Shown here piece after piece: positions 56,368 through 64,000 of a stretch of 64,000 bases of DNA. A program made the translations under genes and the position numbers. Below the pieces are notes generated by a model, which was not told where the DNA came from, searched no databases, and saw only the letters and a program-made list of their open reading frames with translations. This DNA comes from Phytohabitans houttuyneae (GTDB lineage Bacteria; Actinomycetota; Actinomycetes; Mycobacteriales; Micromonosporaceae). Numbering within the stretch: position 1 is the stretch's first letter; every line of letters begins with the position of its first letter. The stretch covers positions 2,533,001-2,597,000 of the forward strand of contig NZ_BLPF01000001.1 of assembly GCF_011764425.1 (NCBI RefSeq). Reading direction: 5' to 3'.

Positions 56368-57389
56368 GCCGCTGCTTTTTCGGCTTGATGGGGTGCGATC
56401 TGCGGCGGTGGCACGGCCTCGACAAGCCGGCGCACCACGGTGTCCGCGCCCACGCCGTCGGCGACCGCGTCGAACGACAGCACCAGCCGGTGCGAAAGCA
56501 CGTCCACCGCCAGGTCGGTGATGTCCGCCGGCAGCACGTAGTCGCGCCCGCGCAGCAGCGCCAGCGCCCGCGAGGCGGCGACAAGCCCGAGCGTGGCGCG
56601 CGGGCTCGCGCCGTACGCCAGCCGCGACCTCACGTCTCCCGCGCCGAACCGCTCCGGCTGCCGCGTGGAGACGACGAGCCGCACGATGTACTCGGCGAGC
56701 GCGTGGTGCACGAACACACCCCGCGCCAGCTCCTGCAGCGCCCGAAGTCGCACCGGGTCGAGCACGGTGCGCGGTTCCGGCCGCTTCGTGCCCATCCGGT
56801 AGAGGATGCCGAGTTCCTCCTCGTCGGTCGGGTAGTCGACCACGACCTTCATCAGGAAGCGGTCGCGCTGTGCCTCCGGCAGCTGGTAGACGCCCTCGGA
56901 CTCGATCGGGTTCTGGGTCGCGAGGACCAGGAACGGATCGGGTACCGGGTACGACCGCCCGCCGATCGAGACCTGGCGCTCGGCCATCGCCTCCAGAAGC
57001 GCGGACTGCACCTTGGCGGGCGCCCGGTTGATCTCGTCGGCGAGGACGAGGTTGGCCATCACCGGCCCCAGCTCCACGTCGAAGGTCTCCTTCGACGACC
57101 GGTAGATCCTGGTCCCGACGATGTCCGACGGCACCAGGTCCGGCGTGAACTGGATCCGGCTGAAGCTCCCGCCCACCGCGGTCGCCAGCGTCTGCGCGGC
57201 GAGCGTCTTCGCCACGCCGGGCACGCCTTCGAGCAGGCAGTGCCCTTCCGCCAGCAGCGCGGTCAGCAGCCGCTCAACCAGCCGGTCCTGCCCGACGATC
57301 ACCCGCTTGACCTCGAACAGCGCCTGTTCGAGCTGCACGTGCGGCGGCGTCGCCTCCAGGTCGGCGAGGGTAAGCGCGTTCTCGGTCAC
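56364..57389 (-). CDS. MoxR family AAA+ ATPase
   Basis: A 341-residue ATPase with Walker A GVPGVAKTLAAQTLA, Walker B VLADEINRAPAKVQSALLEAM, sensor 1 LATQNPIESEGVYQLPEAQRDRFLMKV and a C-terminal lid (DVRSRLAYGASPRATLGLVAASRALALLRGRDYVLPADI). GTG 57389 overlaps the upstream small gene stop (GTGA); AGGAG precedes it. It probably remodels or activates the DUF58/VWA partners. Confidence 0.95.
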   Translation of the reverse strand: MTENALTLADLEATPPHVQLEQALFEVKRVIVGQDRLVERLLTALLAEGHCLLEGVPGVAKTLAAQTLATAVGGSFSRIQFTPDLVPSDIVGTRIYRSSKETFDVELGPVMANLVLADEINRAPAKVQSALLEAMAERQVSIGGRSYPVPDPFLVLATQNPIESEGVYQLPEAQRDRFLMKVVVDYPTDEEELGILYRMGTKRPEPRTVLDPVRLRALQELARGVFVHHALAEYIVRLVVSTRQPERFGAGDVRSRLAYGASPRATLGLVAASRALALLRGRDYVLPADITDLAVDVLSHRLVLSFDAVADGVGADTVVRRLVEAVPPPQIAPHQAEKAAA

Positions 57390-57601
57390 AGGTTCTCCTG
57401 CGCCGGCGCGCCACCGTCGCTGCCGCCGTTCTTCTCGGGGCAGTCCTCGGCCGACCCGCCGACCCCTGCACCGCCCTGCTCGATCTTGACCGTCGTGCCC
57501 GCGCCACCGGTGTCGTCGGCGGCGTACGCCACCCCACCGGCCACCGCGACCGCGGCGACCGCACCGGCGAAGCTCAGGCCCACGATTGTCTTGATCCGCA
57601 T
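57386..57601 (-). CDS. Small secreted protein leading the MoxR operon
   Basis: A 71-residue protein, MRIKTIVGLSFAGAVAAVAVAGGVAYA as a signal peptide, then an acidic Gly-rich tail (DDTGGAGTTVKIEQGG ... AEDCPEKNGGSDGG) with one cysteine. GGAGGG stands before ATG 57601. Its stop overlaps the MoxR start. I know no family; presence in the operon suggests it may be a substrate or ligand of the MoxR/VWA system. Confidence 0.65.
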   Translation of the reverse strand: MRIKTIVGLSFAGAVAAVAVAGGVAYAADDTGGAGTTVKIEQGGAGVGGSAEDCPEKNGGSDGGAPAQENL

Positions 57602-57947
57602 TGATCCGTTCCCTCCGTCGAACCTCGCCGTAGAAAGCCGGCGCTTCCGTACGGGCGCCCGTGTTCCGTCAGCTGGGGGCAGCACCACGGGCGCCCGCAT
57701 ATGCCCCATGTCATCAGGGACGGCCGAAAGACAGCCGAAGACGGCGAAGGAACTCCTCAGGAATCCAACAGATCGCGCAGCTGCGCGCGGCGGGGGCCGG
57801 AGACGCATCCGGCGCCTCACCCTCCAGGGAGCGATCAGGTCACCCTCGCCACGCTCTCGCCGCCTCCACCTCGGCGACCTCGTGGACCGTTCCCGTTGCG
57901 ATGTCCCATAGAACGTCGGCTTTCTGCCACCGCGTTAGGGTCGGATC
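57602..57947. other. Divergent intergenic region with inverted GGGCGCCCGTG elements
   Basis: GGGCGCCCGTG at about 57653-57663 and CACGGGCGCCC at about 57686-57696 form an 11-base inverted repeat with 22 bases between; the first is also part of the palindrome ACGGGCGCCCGT. No gene is seen in the remaining 250 bases. Promoters for the MoxR operon and the MBL gene must lie here. Confidence 0.5.
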
Positions 57948-58574
57948 ATGCGACTGACCAAGTACACGCATGCGTGCGTGCGCCTCGACGACGGTGACCG
58001 GCGGCTCGTGATCGACCCGGGCATCTGGAGTGAGGGCGCCGCGCTCGAAGGGGTCTCGCACGTGCTCATCACGCACGAGCACTTCGACCACGTCGACGTC
58101 GACAAGCTCGCCGCGGCCCAGCTCGCCAACGCCGGCCTCAAGGTGTACGCGCACGCCGACGTGGCCGCCCAGCTGGAAAAGCTCGGCGATGCCGTGGTGA
58201 CCGTGGCCAGCGGCGACGAGTTCGACGCGGGCGGTTTCGCGGTGCGGGTCGTGGGTGGCGCGCATGCGGAGATCTACGACGGGCTGCCCGGCTGCGCCAA
58301 CGTCGGGTTCGTCGTGGAGGGCGTGTACCACCCCGGTGACTCGCTGTTCGTACCGGACGTGCCGGTGACCACGCTGCTGGTGCCGACCAGCGCGCCGTGG
58401 CTGAAGCTGGCCGAGGGCATCGAGTTCGTACGGGCCGTGGGGCCGGCACGGGCGCACTCCATCCACGACGCGATGCTCAGCGACAAGGGCGAGCAGATCA
58501 TCGACCGCTGGCACGACCTGAAGGGCGGGACCGAGTACTCGCGGATCCCCGTCGGCGGGACCGTCGACCTCTGA
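57948..58574 (+). CDS. MBL-fold metal-dependent hydrolase
   Basis: A 208-residue protein of the YcaO/UlaG-like beta-lactamase-fold group: MRLTKYTHACVRL, VIDPGIW, zinc motif THEHFDHVD (HxHxDH), VYHPGDSLFVPDV and AHSIHDAMLSDKG with further metal histidines. Substrate unknown. Confidence 0.9.
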   Translation: MRLTKYTHACVRLDDGDRRLVIDPGIWSEGAALEGVSHVLITHEHFDHVDVDKLAAAQLANAGLKVYAHADVAAQLEKLGDAVVTVASGDEFDAGGFAVRVVGGAHAEIYDGLPGCANVGFVVEGVYHPGDSLFVPDVPVTTLLVPTSAPWLKLAEGIEFVRAVGPARAHSIHDAMLSDKGEQIIDRWHDLKGGTEYSRIPVGGTVDL

Positions 58575-58582
58575 AAAGCGCG

Positions 58583-58613
58583 GAGGCGCGGCGGCCAGTG
58601 GCCGCCGCGCCTC
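58583..58613. terminator. Bidirectional terminator between MBL and xylanase genes
   Basis: GAGGCGCGGCGGCC and GGCCGCCGCGCCTC form a perfect 14-pair stem around AGT. Confidence 0.85.
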
Positions 58614-58631
58614 ATGTCAGCTGTCCGGGTG

Positions 58632-59657
58632 TCAACCCGTGGCGCAGGTCGCGGTTGGTGTGGTGTTGTTGCCGTTCTTATAAAGCGTGATGCCGAAGTT
58701 GTTGCCGCTGCCGTTGGGCCGCGCGGTCAGTGTGCCGCTGGTGCCGCTGACCGAGGCGTTCCAGCTGTTTTGCAGGCTCTGGCCGCCGTTGGTGCGGATG
58801 GTGACGACCCAGTTGCTGGCGCCGGTGACGTTGAACGTCGTGTTGAAGCGGTCGGTCCACTCCTGGCCGCGGGTGACGCTTACCGAGCAGCTGCCGCCCG
58901 GGTTTCCGGGACCGGAGGTCGTCGGGTTCGGGTTGGGGTTGCTGCCTTCGCGGACGGTAATGTCGGAGCTGCCCTGGCTCTGGTAGCCCTCGGTCGCCAT
59001 CACCTGGTAAGCCCAGCTGCTGCCGAGGTTCAAACCAGCACGCGCCCACGCGTCGACGTGGTTGGCGAAGGTGATGGTGCCACTGCTGCGCTTCTGCTGG
59101 CGCACACTCCAGTACTGGTAGAACGTGGCAGTGCCATCGATCGACGGCTGGTTCACCCGCTGGCTGCGCAGAATGTCATAGGTGCCGCCGTCAGTAGTGA
59201 CCGTGCCGAGCCGCTGGGCGCCGCTGCTCGGGTTGTAGCTGCCGAAGTTCTCCACCACGTAGTACTCGATCAGCGAGTTCCGCGTCCACCCGTACAAGGC
59301 CAGGTACGTGTTGTTGTTACCCGGGTTGTACGTACCGGAGTAGCTGACCGTCCTCCGCGAACCAGTGGCCCAACCCTTACCGCCAACCCAGTTGTTCGTG
59401 CTCCTGCTCCAAGAGCTGGAGTAACGGCCATTCTCGCGCAACGTCATACAGGCGTCGCCACTGTCCTTCCAGAACGAGAAGTAGAACCCGTTGTGCGTGC
59501 CAGTAGTGTTCGAGCAGACCTGCCGGTCCGCCTCGGCGTACGCGTTTGTCGCGACCGTTGTGCCGCCGACGGCCAGCACCAGGGCGCAGGCGGCGCCGAT
59601 GAGCATCCTGGTGCGGCCGCGCCTGCGGCGACCAGGTTGGGCAGGGGCGTCGTTCAT
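58632..59657 (-). CDS. Secreted endo-1,4-beta-xylanase, GH11 with CBM2
   Basis: A 341-residue enzyme. Signal peptide ending at TNAYA (residue 41; twin-arginine-rich N-terminus RRRRGRTRM). The GH11 jelly roll contains the nucleophile Glu131 in [11 protein letters not shown] and acid/base Glu223 in [16 protein letters not shown] linker ([14 protein letters not shown]) joins a C-terminal CBM2 cellulose/xylan-binding module ([32 protein letters not shown] ... CATG). Together with the pectate lyases it points to plant cell-wall use. Confidence 0.95.
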   Translation of the reverse strand: MNDAPAQPGRRRRGRTRMLIGAACALVLAVGGTTVATNAYAEADRQVCSNTTGTHNGFYFSFWKDSGDACMTLRENGRYSSSWSRSTNNWVGGKGWATGSRRTVSYSGTYNPGNNNTYLALYGWTRNSLIEYYVVENFGSYNPSSGAQRLGTVTTDGGTYDILRSQRVNQPSIDGTATFYQYWSVRQQKRSSGTITFANHVDAWARAGLNLGSSWAYQVMATEGYQSQGSSDITVREGSNPNPNPTTSGPGNPGGSCSVSVTRGQEWTDRFNTTFNVTGASNWVVTIRTNGGQSLQNSWNASVSGTSGTLTARPNGSGNNFGITLYKNGNNTTPTATCATG

Positions 59658-59800
59658 CTTCGTGCTTCCTCCTCGTGAGCGCTGGCAAGGCGGCGGCCCG
59701 GTGGCGCCACTGAGGACGCGCCGGATGGCCGGTCGACGACATGAGGACCAGGTCTGGTGGGTGACCTGGATCGACAGCAGCTAATGCCTGTCGATGGCAC

Positions 59801-59830
59801 AGTATTGTTTCGGGCTCGTCACATTGTCAA
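59801..59830 (-). promoter_or_regulatory. Predicted xylanase promoter
   Basis: On the minus strand TTGACA (59830-59825) and AATACT (59806-59801) are 18 bases apart, about 145 bases before the xylanase ATG. The spacer holds GCCCGAAAC, half of a GAAA/TTTC-type element. Confidence 0.55.
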
Positions 59831-59937
59831 CAGTTCCCGGAACGATTGCGAAACCTTAACCGGGAAAGTACCCCTGTACCTGCTAGAACCAGGGCCCAAG
59901 CACGCGGCAGACCCAATGTGGATCACGTGAGCCGCAG

Positions 59938-59950
59938 CCGAAAGTTTCGG
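59938..59950. promoter_or_regulatory. Palindrome CCGAAAGTTTCGG in the xylanase/PPOX intergenic region
   Basis: A perfect 13-base palindrome, followed by a further TTTCGG. It resembles CGAAA-N-TTTCG elements I recall upstream of actinomycete xylanase genes and may bind a LacI-type xylan regulator. It lies 108 bases upstream of the predicted -35, and just past the PPOX gene stop. Confidence 0.45.
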
Positions 59951-59964
59951 AAACATTTCGGGGG

Positions 59965-60369
59965 TTACGAGGCACTCCAGTCGCGCCACCTGCGGACGGT
60001 CACCTCGATGATCGGGCCGGGCAGCTCCACCGTGCGGTACTGCGCGTACTTCTCCCGGAGCAGCCGCACCGCGCGGTCCACCGCCGGCGCCTGCTCGGTC
60101 ACCACGGCAAGGCCGTCGGCGCGCACCCACCACAGCGCCGACCACTCCTCGTCCCAGTGCTGCGCCAGCAGGCTCACCCGCGGGTTGGCGCGGATGTTGT
60201 CCAGCCGGCGCAGCGCGCGGCTCCGCTTGGGCTTGGCGTCCACCGCCGACCACACCGTGTCGCCGTCCAACGCGAACGTCACCGGCACCACATGCGGCGC
60301 GCCCGCACTGTCCACCGTGGCCAGTGTCGCGACGCGGGCGGCGGCGAAGCGCGCGCGGGCCGGCGTCAC
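59965..60369 (-). CDS. PPOX-class F420-dependent oxidoreductase (TIGR03668-like)
   Basis: A 134-residue split-barrel flavin/F420-binding protein: ARFAAARVATLATVDSAGAPHVVPVTFALDGDTVWSAVDAKPKRSRALRRLDNIRANPRVSLLAQHWDEEWSALWWVRADGLAVV. GTG 60369 overlaps the luciferase-like gene stop (GTGA), so both F420-type enzymes are co-translated. Substrate unknown. Confidence 0.88.
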   Translation of the reverse strand: MTPARARFAAARVATLATVDSAGAPHVVPVTFALDGDTVWSAVDAKPKRSRALRRLDNIRANPRVSLLAQHWDEEWSALWWVRADGLAVVTEQAPAVDRAVRLLREKYAQYRTVELPGPIIEVTVRRWRDWSAS

Positions 60370-61219
60370 AGCACCACGTCGGCCAGCCGGTCCACCTCGT
60401 CGACCGACGGCACGGTGGGGTCGAGGACCAGCTCGGTCACCCCCACGTCGGCGAACGCGCGCACCGCCGCGCGGATCGCGTCCGGCGAGCGCAACGCCGA
60501 GACCGCGACGCCCTCGCCGCCGTCCGGCAGGAACGAGTAGTAGCGGCGCAGCGACCCCATCGAGACCTCCGCGTCGCCGAGTCCGAAGTAGACGAGCGCG
60601 CTGATCCGCGGCTCGCCCTCGCGCCCCGCCTCCTGCCACGCCTGCCGTACCTTCGCGATCATCGGCCCGACCCGGTCGGGGCTCGCCCCGCCCGCGGTCC
60701 AACCCTCCCGTACGCCACCGTGCGCCGCACCGCCGCGTCCGAGCTGCCACCGATGAGCACCCGCACGCGGTTGCCCGCCGCCGGCTCGGGGCCTACCGGA
60801 TGCTCGTCGCCGGTCACGCTCTCGCCGGCCCAGGCGCGGTGGAGAAGGTCGAGCGTCTCGTCCATCAGCTTGCCGCGCCGCTCGACCGGCCGCTCCATCG
60901 CGGCGAAGTCGTCCGGCCGGTTGCCCACCCCGAGCCCCAGCGTCAACCGCCCGCCGGAGAGCGCGTCGAGGCTCGCCGTCGCCTTGGCCAGCCACACCGG
61001 CGGGTACACCGGCGTGAGCAGGATGTCAGGGAAGAGCCGGATCCGCGAGGTGGCGCCCGCGGCGGCCGCGAGGGCGGTGAGCGAGTCGTACGACGGGTAC
61101 ACGATCCGGTCGATCGTCGCCAGCGAGCTGAACCCCCGCGCCTCCGCGCGGCGCGCCCACTCGACAACATCCTGGCCATTGATGTGCAACGTGTTCGGCA
61201 GCCCGATCGCTATGTCCAC
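60366..61219 (-). CDS. Luciferase-like (LLM) F420-dependent oxidoreductase, one apparent frameshift
   Basis: MDIAIGLPNTLHINGQDVVEWARRAEARGFSSLATIDRIVYPSYDSL opens a TIM-barrel LLM domain; SGGRLTLGLGVGNRPDDFAA and VLIGGSSDAAVRRTVAYG follow. The frame is then lost; adding one G at 60707-60709 gives AYGEGWTAGGASPDRVGPMIAKVRQAWQEAG and runs on to the stop at 60366. Repaired length 284 residues, normal for the family. Confidence 0.88.
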
Positions 61220-61266
61220 AAGGTCTCACCGTACGCGCTGGGCAGGCCCCGCGAGCCGGTACCGGC

Positions 61267-62205
61267 TCACCAGATCATCGTCACCACGCGCTCGAAGTTT
61301 GCGAACCCCGCCCGCTCGAACGCGCGCGCCATCGGCACGTTGCCCACGTCCGTCGAGGCCCGGATGCGTGGCACGTCCTGGCCGGCCAGGAAGCGCGTGG
61401 CCTCGCCGAGCAGGTCGTCGATGTAGCCCTTGCCGCGGTGGCCCGGCCGCACCGCGATGTAGCCGACGATCGGCCCGTATTCGTTGCGCGCCGGGCACGC
61501 GAAGCCGACCGGCTCCCCGTCCGGCAGCGTGCCCACCAGCCACCAGTCGCGCGGGCTGCGGTAGTGCGCGAGCTCCCCGTCGAAGTGGCTGCGCGCCGCC
61601 TCGCGCGGTGACATCGTGCGCAGGTCGTTGCGGCTGTGGCCGTCGAGCGTGCCCTCCAGCACCTCGGTCATCAGGTCGATCATCTCGCCCTCGTCGCGCA
61701 CCGGTCGAAACGCCAGCCGCCCGCGCGGCTCGGGCAGCGGCGTGCCCGGCCGCCACTCAAACCGCAGCCGCTCCACCAGCGGCCGCGCGCCGGCGTCCGC
61801 GAGGATCGCCAGCCGCTCCTGCACCGGCACCGGGTCGTCGTGCCAGTCCGGCGGGACCATGCGCAGGTACTCCGGCGGCGTCTGTCCCTCGGGCACGACC
61901 GCGGCCATGGCCGCGGCGACCAGCCGCTCACCCACCGCCCGCCGGTCCGGCGCCGCATCATCAAGATCAAAAATATCGAGCAGCAGGGGTACGGGCTCCG
62001 ACTCCCTCCCCCACCAGGCGATCCGTGCCACGACACGGTCACCTCGCACCGCGACCCACATCCACGCGGCTTGCCGCCGCCCGGCCGCGAGGTCGTCTTC
62101 CAACTCCTCGTTCAGGACGTAGGGCAGCGTGTTGAAAAGGCTCAGCTCGTCCGGCCCGCTGATCGGCCGGATCGTCAGATTCTCAGTCAAGACCACAGTC
62201 TGCAC
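61267..62205 (-). CDS. GNAT family acetyltransferase, two-domain
   Basis: A 312-residue protein with two GNAT-like halves; the C-terminal one is complete (ERLRFEWRPG ... DWWLVGTLPDGEPVGFACPARN and the acetyl-CoA loop VRPGHRGKGYIDDLLGEA, then RASTDVGNVPMARAFERAGF). The N-terminal half (NLTIRPISGPDELSLFNTLPYVLNEEL) seems degenerate. Substrate unknown. Start GTG 62205. Confidence 0.85.
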   Translation of the reverse strand: MQTVVLTENLTIRPISGPDELSLFNTLPYVLNEELEDDLAAGRRQAAWMWVAVRGDRVVARIAWWGRESEPVPLLLDIFDLDDAAPDRRAVGERLVAAAMAAVVPEGQTPPEYLRMVPPDWHDDPVPVQERLAILADAGARPLVERLRFEWRPGTPLPEPRGRLAFRPVRDEGEMIDLMTEVLEGTLDGHSRNDLRTMSPREAARSHFDGELAHYRSPRDWWLVGTLPDGEPVGFACPARNEYGPIVGYIAVRPGHRGKGYIDDLLGEATRFLAGQDVPRIRASTDVGNVPMARAFERAGFANFERVVTMIW

Positions 62206-62282
62206 AGAACCCCCACACCCCCTACAACCGATTTACCCGGTTCCGTCACGCCCCTGTCGATCACCGTGGCTACCGTCAGGGC

Positions 62283-63242
62283 ATGGCGAGATGGCTGACG
62301 GTGCTCTGCTGGGCGGTGGCCGTGCCGGGCGTGCTGTGGGCCGCGGTGCGGCTGCTCGGCGTGGAGCGCGGGCCGCTCGTGCAGCTGCTCGCCTTCACCC
62401 CGTACGCCGCCGCGTGGAGCCTCGGCCCCCTGGTGCTCGCCCTCGCCCTGCGGCGCTGGTGGCCGGCGGGCGTGGCGGCCGTCGCCGCGGTGGCGCTTGT
62501 CGCGGTCGTGGTGCCGCGCGCGATCGGCGGCCCGGCCGGCGGCGACGGCCCCACCCTCCGCGTACTGACCGCCAACCTGCTCGCCGGCGCGGGTGACGCC
62601 GAGACGCTCGTACGGATCGTGCGCGAGCGCGAGGTGGACGTGCTGGCGGTGCAGGAGTTCACGCCCGCGGCGGCCGCCCGCCTCGACGCGCTGGGGCTGG
62701 CCGCTCTGCTGCCGCACCGGCGGCTCAACCCGATCGCCGGCACGGAGGGCTCCGGGCTGTACTCCCGCTACCCGCTCACCGCCACCGGCGTGCGGCAGAA
62801 CCCGGGCGGCTTCACGCAGGCGTACGGCACGCTGACCGCGCCCGGCGCCGCACCTACCACAGTGGAGTCCGTGCACCCGGCCGCGCCGTACTCGCTTGGC
62901 CAGCTGCGCGCCTGGGAGCGGGATCTCGACGCGCAGCCGCGGGCCACGCCGAGCGGGCCGGTGCGCGTCCTCGCCGGCGACTTCAACGCCACGCTCGACC
63001 ACGCGCCGCTGCGCCGGCTGATCGACTCCGGCTACCGCGACGCGGCCGACGCCGCCGGCGCGGGGCTCACCGGCACATGGGGGCCGTATGACGGCGATCG
63101 GATCCCGCCCGTCACCATCGACCACGTGCTGGTGGACCGCCGCGTCGGCGTACGCGACGTGTCCGTGCTCCGCCTGCCGGGCAGCGACCACCGCCCGGTC
63201 TACGCGGAGCTGGCGCTACCGCGCGCTGATCTGGGCGGGTGA
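62283..63242 (+). CDS. Membrane-anchored endonuclease/exonuclease/phosphatase family protein
   Basis: A 319-residue protein with three N-terminal helices (LTVLCWAVAVPGVLWAAVRLLG, LLAFTPYAAAWSLGPLVLALAL, GVAAVAAVALVAVVVP) and an EEP domain with LTANLLAGAGDAETL (metal Asn), AVQEFTPAA (Glu), SVHPAAP, LAGDFNATLDHAPL and DHVLVDRRV ... SDHRPVYAEL (catalytic His). Likely an extracytoplasmic nuclease or phosphodiesterase. ATG 62283. Confidence 0.9.
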   Translation: MARWLTVLCWAVAVPGVLWAAVRLLGVERGPLVQLLAFTPYAAAWSLGPLVLALALRRWWPAGVAAVAAVALVAVVVPRAIGGPAGGDGPTLRVLTANLLAGAGDAETLVRIVREREVDVLAVQEFTPAAAARLDALGLAALLPHRRLNPIAGTEGSGLYSRYPLTATGVRQNPGGFTQAYGTLTAPGAAPTTVESVHPAAPYSLGQLRAWERDLDAQPRATPSGPVRVLAGDFNATLDHAPLRRLIDSGYRDAADAAGAGLTGTWGPYDGDRIPPVTIDHVLVDRRVGVRDVSVLRLPGSDHRPVYAELALPRADLGG

Positions 63243-64000
63243 CAGCCCGTACGTGAGCGCGTCGACGAGCGCGTGCCAGCTCGCCTCGACAACGTTTTCG
63301 TGGACGCCCACCGTGGTCCAGTCGCGGCCGCCACCGTCGGCGGTCTCGACGAGCACCCGCGTGACCGCGCCACTGCCGTGGGAGCCCTCGAGGATCCGCA
63401 CCTTGTAGTCGGCGAGCTCGAAGTGGGCAAGCGCCGGGTAGTGCCGGCGCAGCGCCACCCGCAGCGCCTCGTCGAGGGCGTTGACCGGGCCGTTGCCCTC
63501 GGCGGTGGCGATGACCCGCTCGCCGCGCACCCGCACCTTGACGGTGGCCTCGGAGACGACCGCGCCGTCCTCGCGGTGCTCGACCTGCACGCGGTACGAC
63601 TCCAGGGCGAACGGCTTCGCCGTGCTCTCACCCGGCAGCTCCGAGCGGACGAGAAGCTCGAAGGACGCGTCCGCGGCCTCGAACGACCACCCGCGCGCCT
63701 CCAGCTCCTTGACCCGGCGCGTGACAGCGGAGAGGGCTTCCGGATGGCCGGCCAGGTCCAGACCGAGCTCGCGACTCTTGAGCTCGATGCTGGCCCGGCC
63801 GGCCATCTCGGTCACCAGGATCCGCATGTCGTTGCCCACAATGGATGGATCAATGTGGTTGTACAGCACCGGGTCCACTTTGATCGCGCTCGCGTGCAGC
63901 CCCGCCTTGTGAGCGAATGCCGCGGCCCGACGTAAGCCTGGTGGGTGTCGGGGCGATGTTGGCGATCTCGGCGACGGCGTGCGAGACGCGCACCGTCTGT
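63216..64000 (-). CDS. cimA: Citramalate synthase-type (LeuA-related) enzyme, 3' part, two apparent one-base losses, cut by window edge
   Basis: The C-terminal 220 residues are in one frame: KVDPVLYNHIDPSIVGNDMRILVTEMAGRASIELKSRELG and the LeuA-dimer regulatory domain (SFEAADASFELLVRSEL ... YKVRILEGSHGSGAVTRVLVET ... HENVVEASWHALVDALTYGL). Upstream at the right edge, QTVRVSHAVAEIANIAP then breaks; adding one base at 63950-63953 and one at 63926-63928 restores IAPDTHQAYVGAAAFAHKAGLHASA. Lack of the start leaves size unknown. The type fits citramalate synthase (isoleucine from pyruvate and acetyl-CoA); isopropylmalate synthase is less likely because of the ASAIKVDP-YNHIDPS segment. It overlaps the convergent EEP gene by 27 bases. 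Confidence 0.85.
   Translation of the reverse strand, partial: RRCASRTPSPRSPTSPRHPPGLRRAAAFAHKAGLHASAIKVDPVLYNHIDPSIVGNDMRILVTEMAGRASIELKSRELGLDLAGHPEALSAVTRRVKELEARGWSFEAADASFELLVRSELPGESTAKPFALESYRVQVEHREDGAVVSEATVKVRVRGERVIATAEGNGPVNALDEALRVALRRHYPALAHFELADYKVRILEGSHGSGAVTRVLVETADGGGRDWTTVGVHENVVEASWHALVDALTYGLSPAQISAR

Overview
The window is high-GC actinobacterial chromosome. Gene order and content point to the family Micromonosporaceae (an Actinoplanes, Phytohabitans or Dactylosporangium-like soil actinomycete). The evidence is the rpmF-plsX-rnc-mutM-smc block, rsmD/coaD, a rpmB-DAK/FakA-recG block, thiL and ddl, gpsA/plsC, the F420 gene cofC, ppk1, a leuCD/ndgR divergon, an LPXTG-type surface protein and secreted plant-polymer hydrolases. 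Genus assignment is inference.

Layout. 0-8.5 kb: the 5' end of smc, a small coiled-coil protein, a secreted CAP protein, a glycosyltransferase/membrane protein/spherulin-4-like cluster, an MMPL transporter and about 1.36 kb of repeat-filled DNA. 8.5-19.5 kb (minus): mutM, rnc, plsX, rpmF, a YceD protein, a DivIVA-like protein, coaD, rsmD, recG, a DAK2 kinase protein and rpmB, with an LPVTG-anchored protein inserted on the plus strand. 19.6-25.4 kb: an ECF sigma factor with a membrane partner, thiL, an Lrp-like domain protein, a DUF3515 protein and ddl. 25.4-31 kb: a phosphatase, a His/Gly/Tyr-rich peptide, a HTH/Clp_N pair behind twin palindromes, a PLP enzyme, gpsA, plsC and cofC. 31-36 kb: a polyphosphate group (ppk1, CYTH-CHAD, Nudix-phosphatase). 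36-45 kb: a two-component system, a second MMPL protein, a HU-like protein, leuD/leuC and ndgR, then a 62-bp repeat array. 45.4-64 kb: tRNA-Glu and tRNA-Gln, a FAH protein, arfB, two pectate lyases, a HtrA/two-component operon, a MoxR/DUF58/VWA operon, a GH11 xylanase, F420-linked oxidoreductases, and the 3' part of a citramalate synthase gene.

The most important observation concerns the sequence itself. At 13 places a conserved gene or tRNA is broken by loss of exactly one base inside a short C or G run, and one added base restores the expected protein or stem each time. Nearly all of these genes belong to intact operons and one is a tRNA, so consensus homopolymer errors are the best explanation. 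The affected features are given below as repaired loci.

I found no phage, CRISPR array, biosynthetic gene cluster or defence island. The less explained material is the intergenic DNA: a ten-copy 62-bp array, a second degenerate 67-bp repeat series that runs into a response-regulator gene, a four-copy dispersed repeat family, an inverted repeat block around 7.7-8.4 kb, and several strong operator-like palindromes. No clearly new system could be demonstrated; the best candidates are these repeats, the HTH/Clp_N unit and the glycosyltransferase/spherulin cluster.
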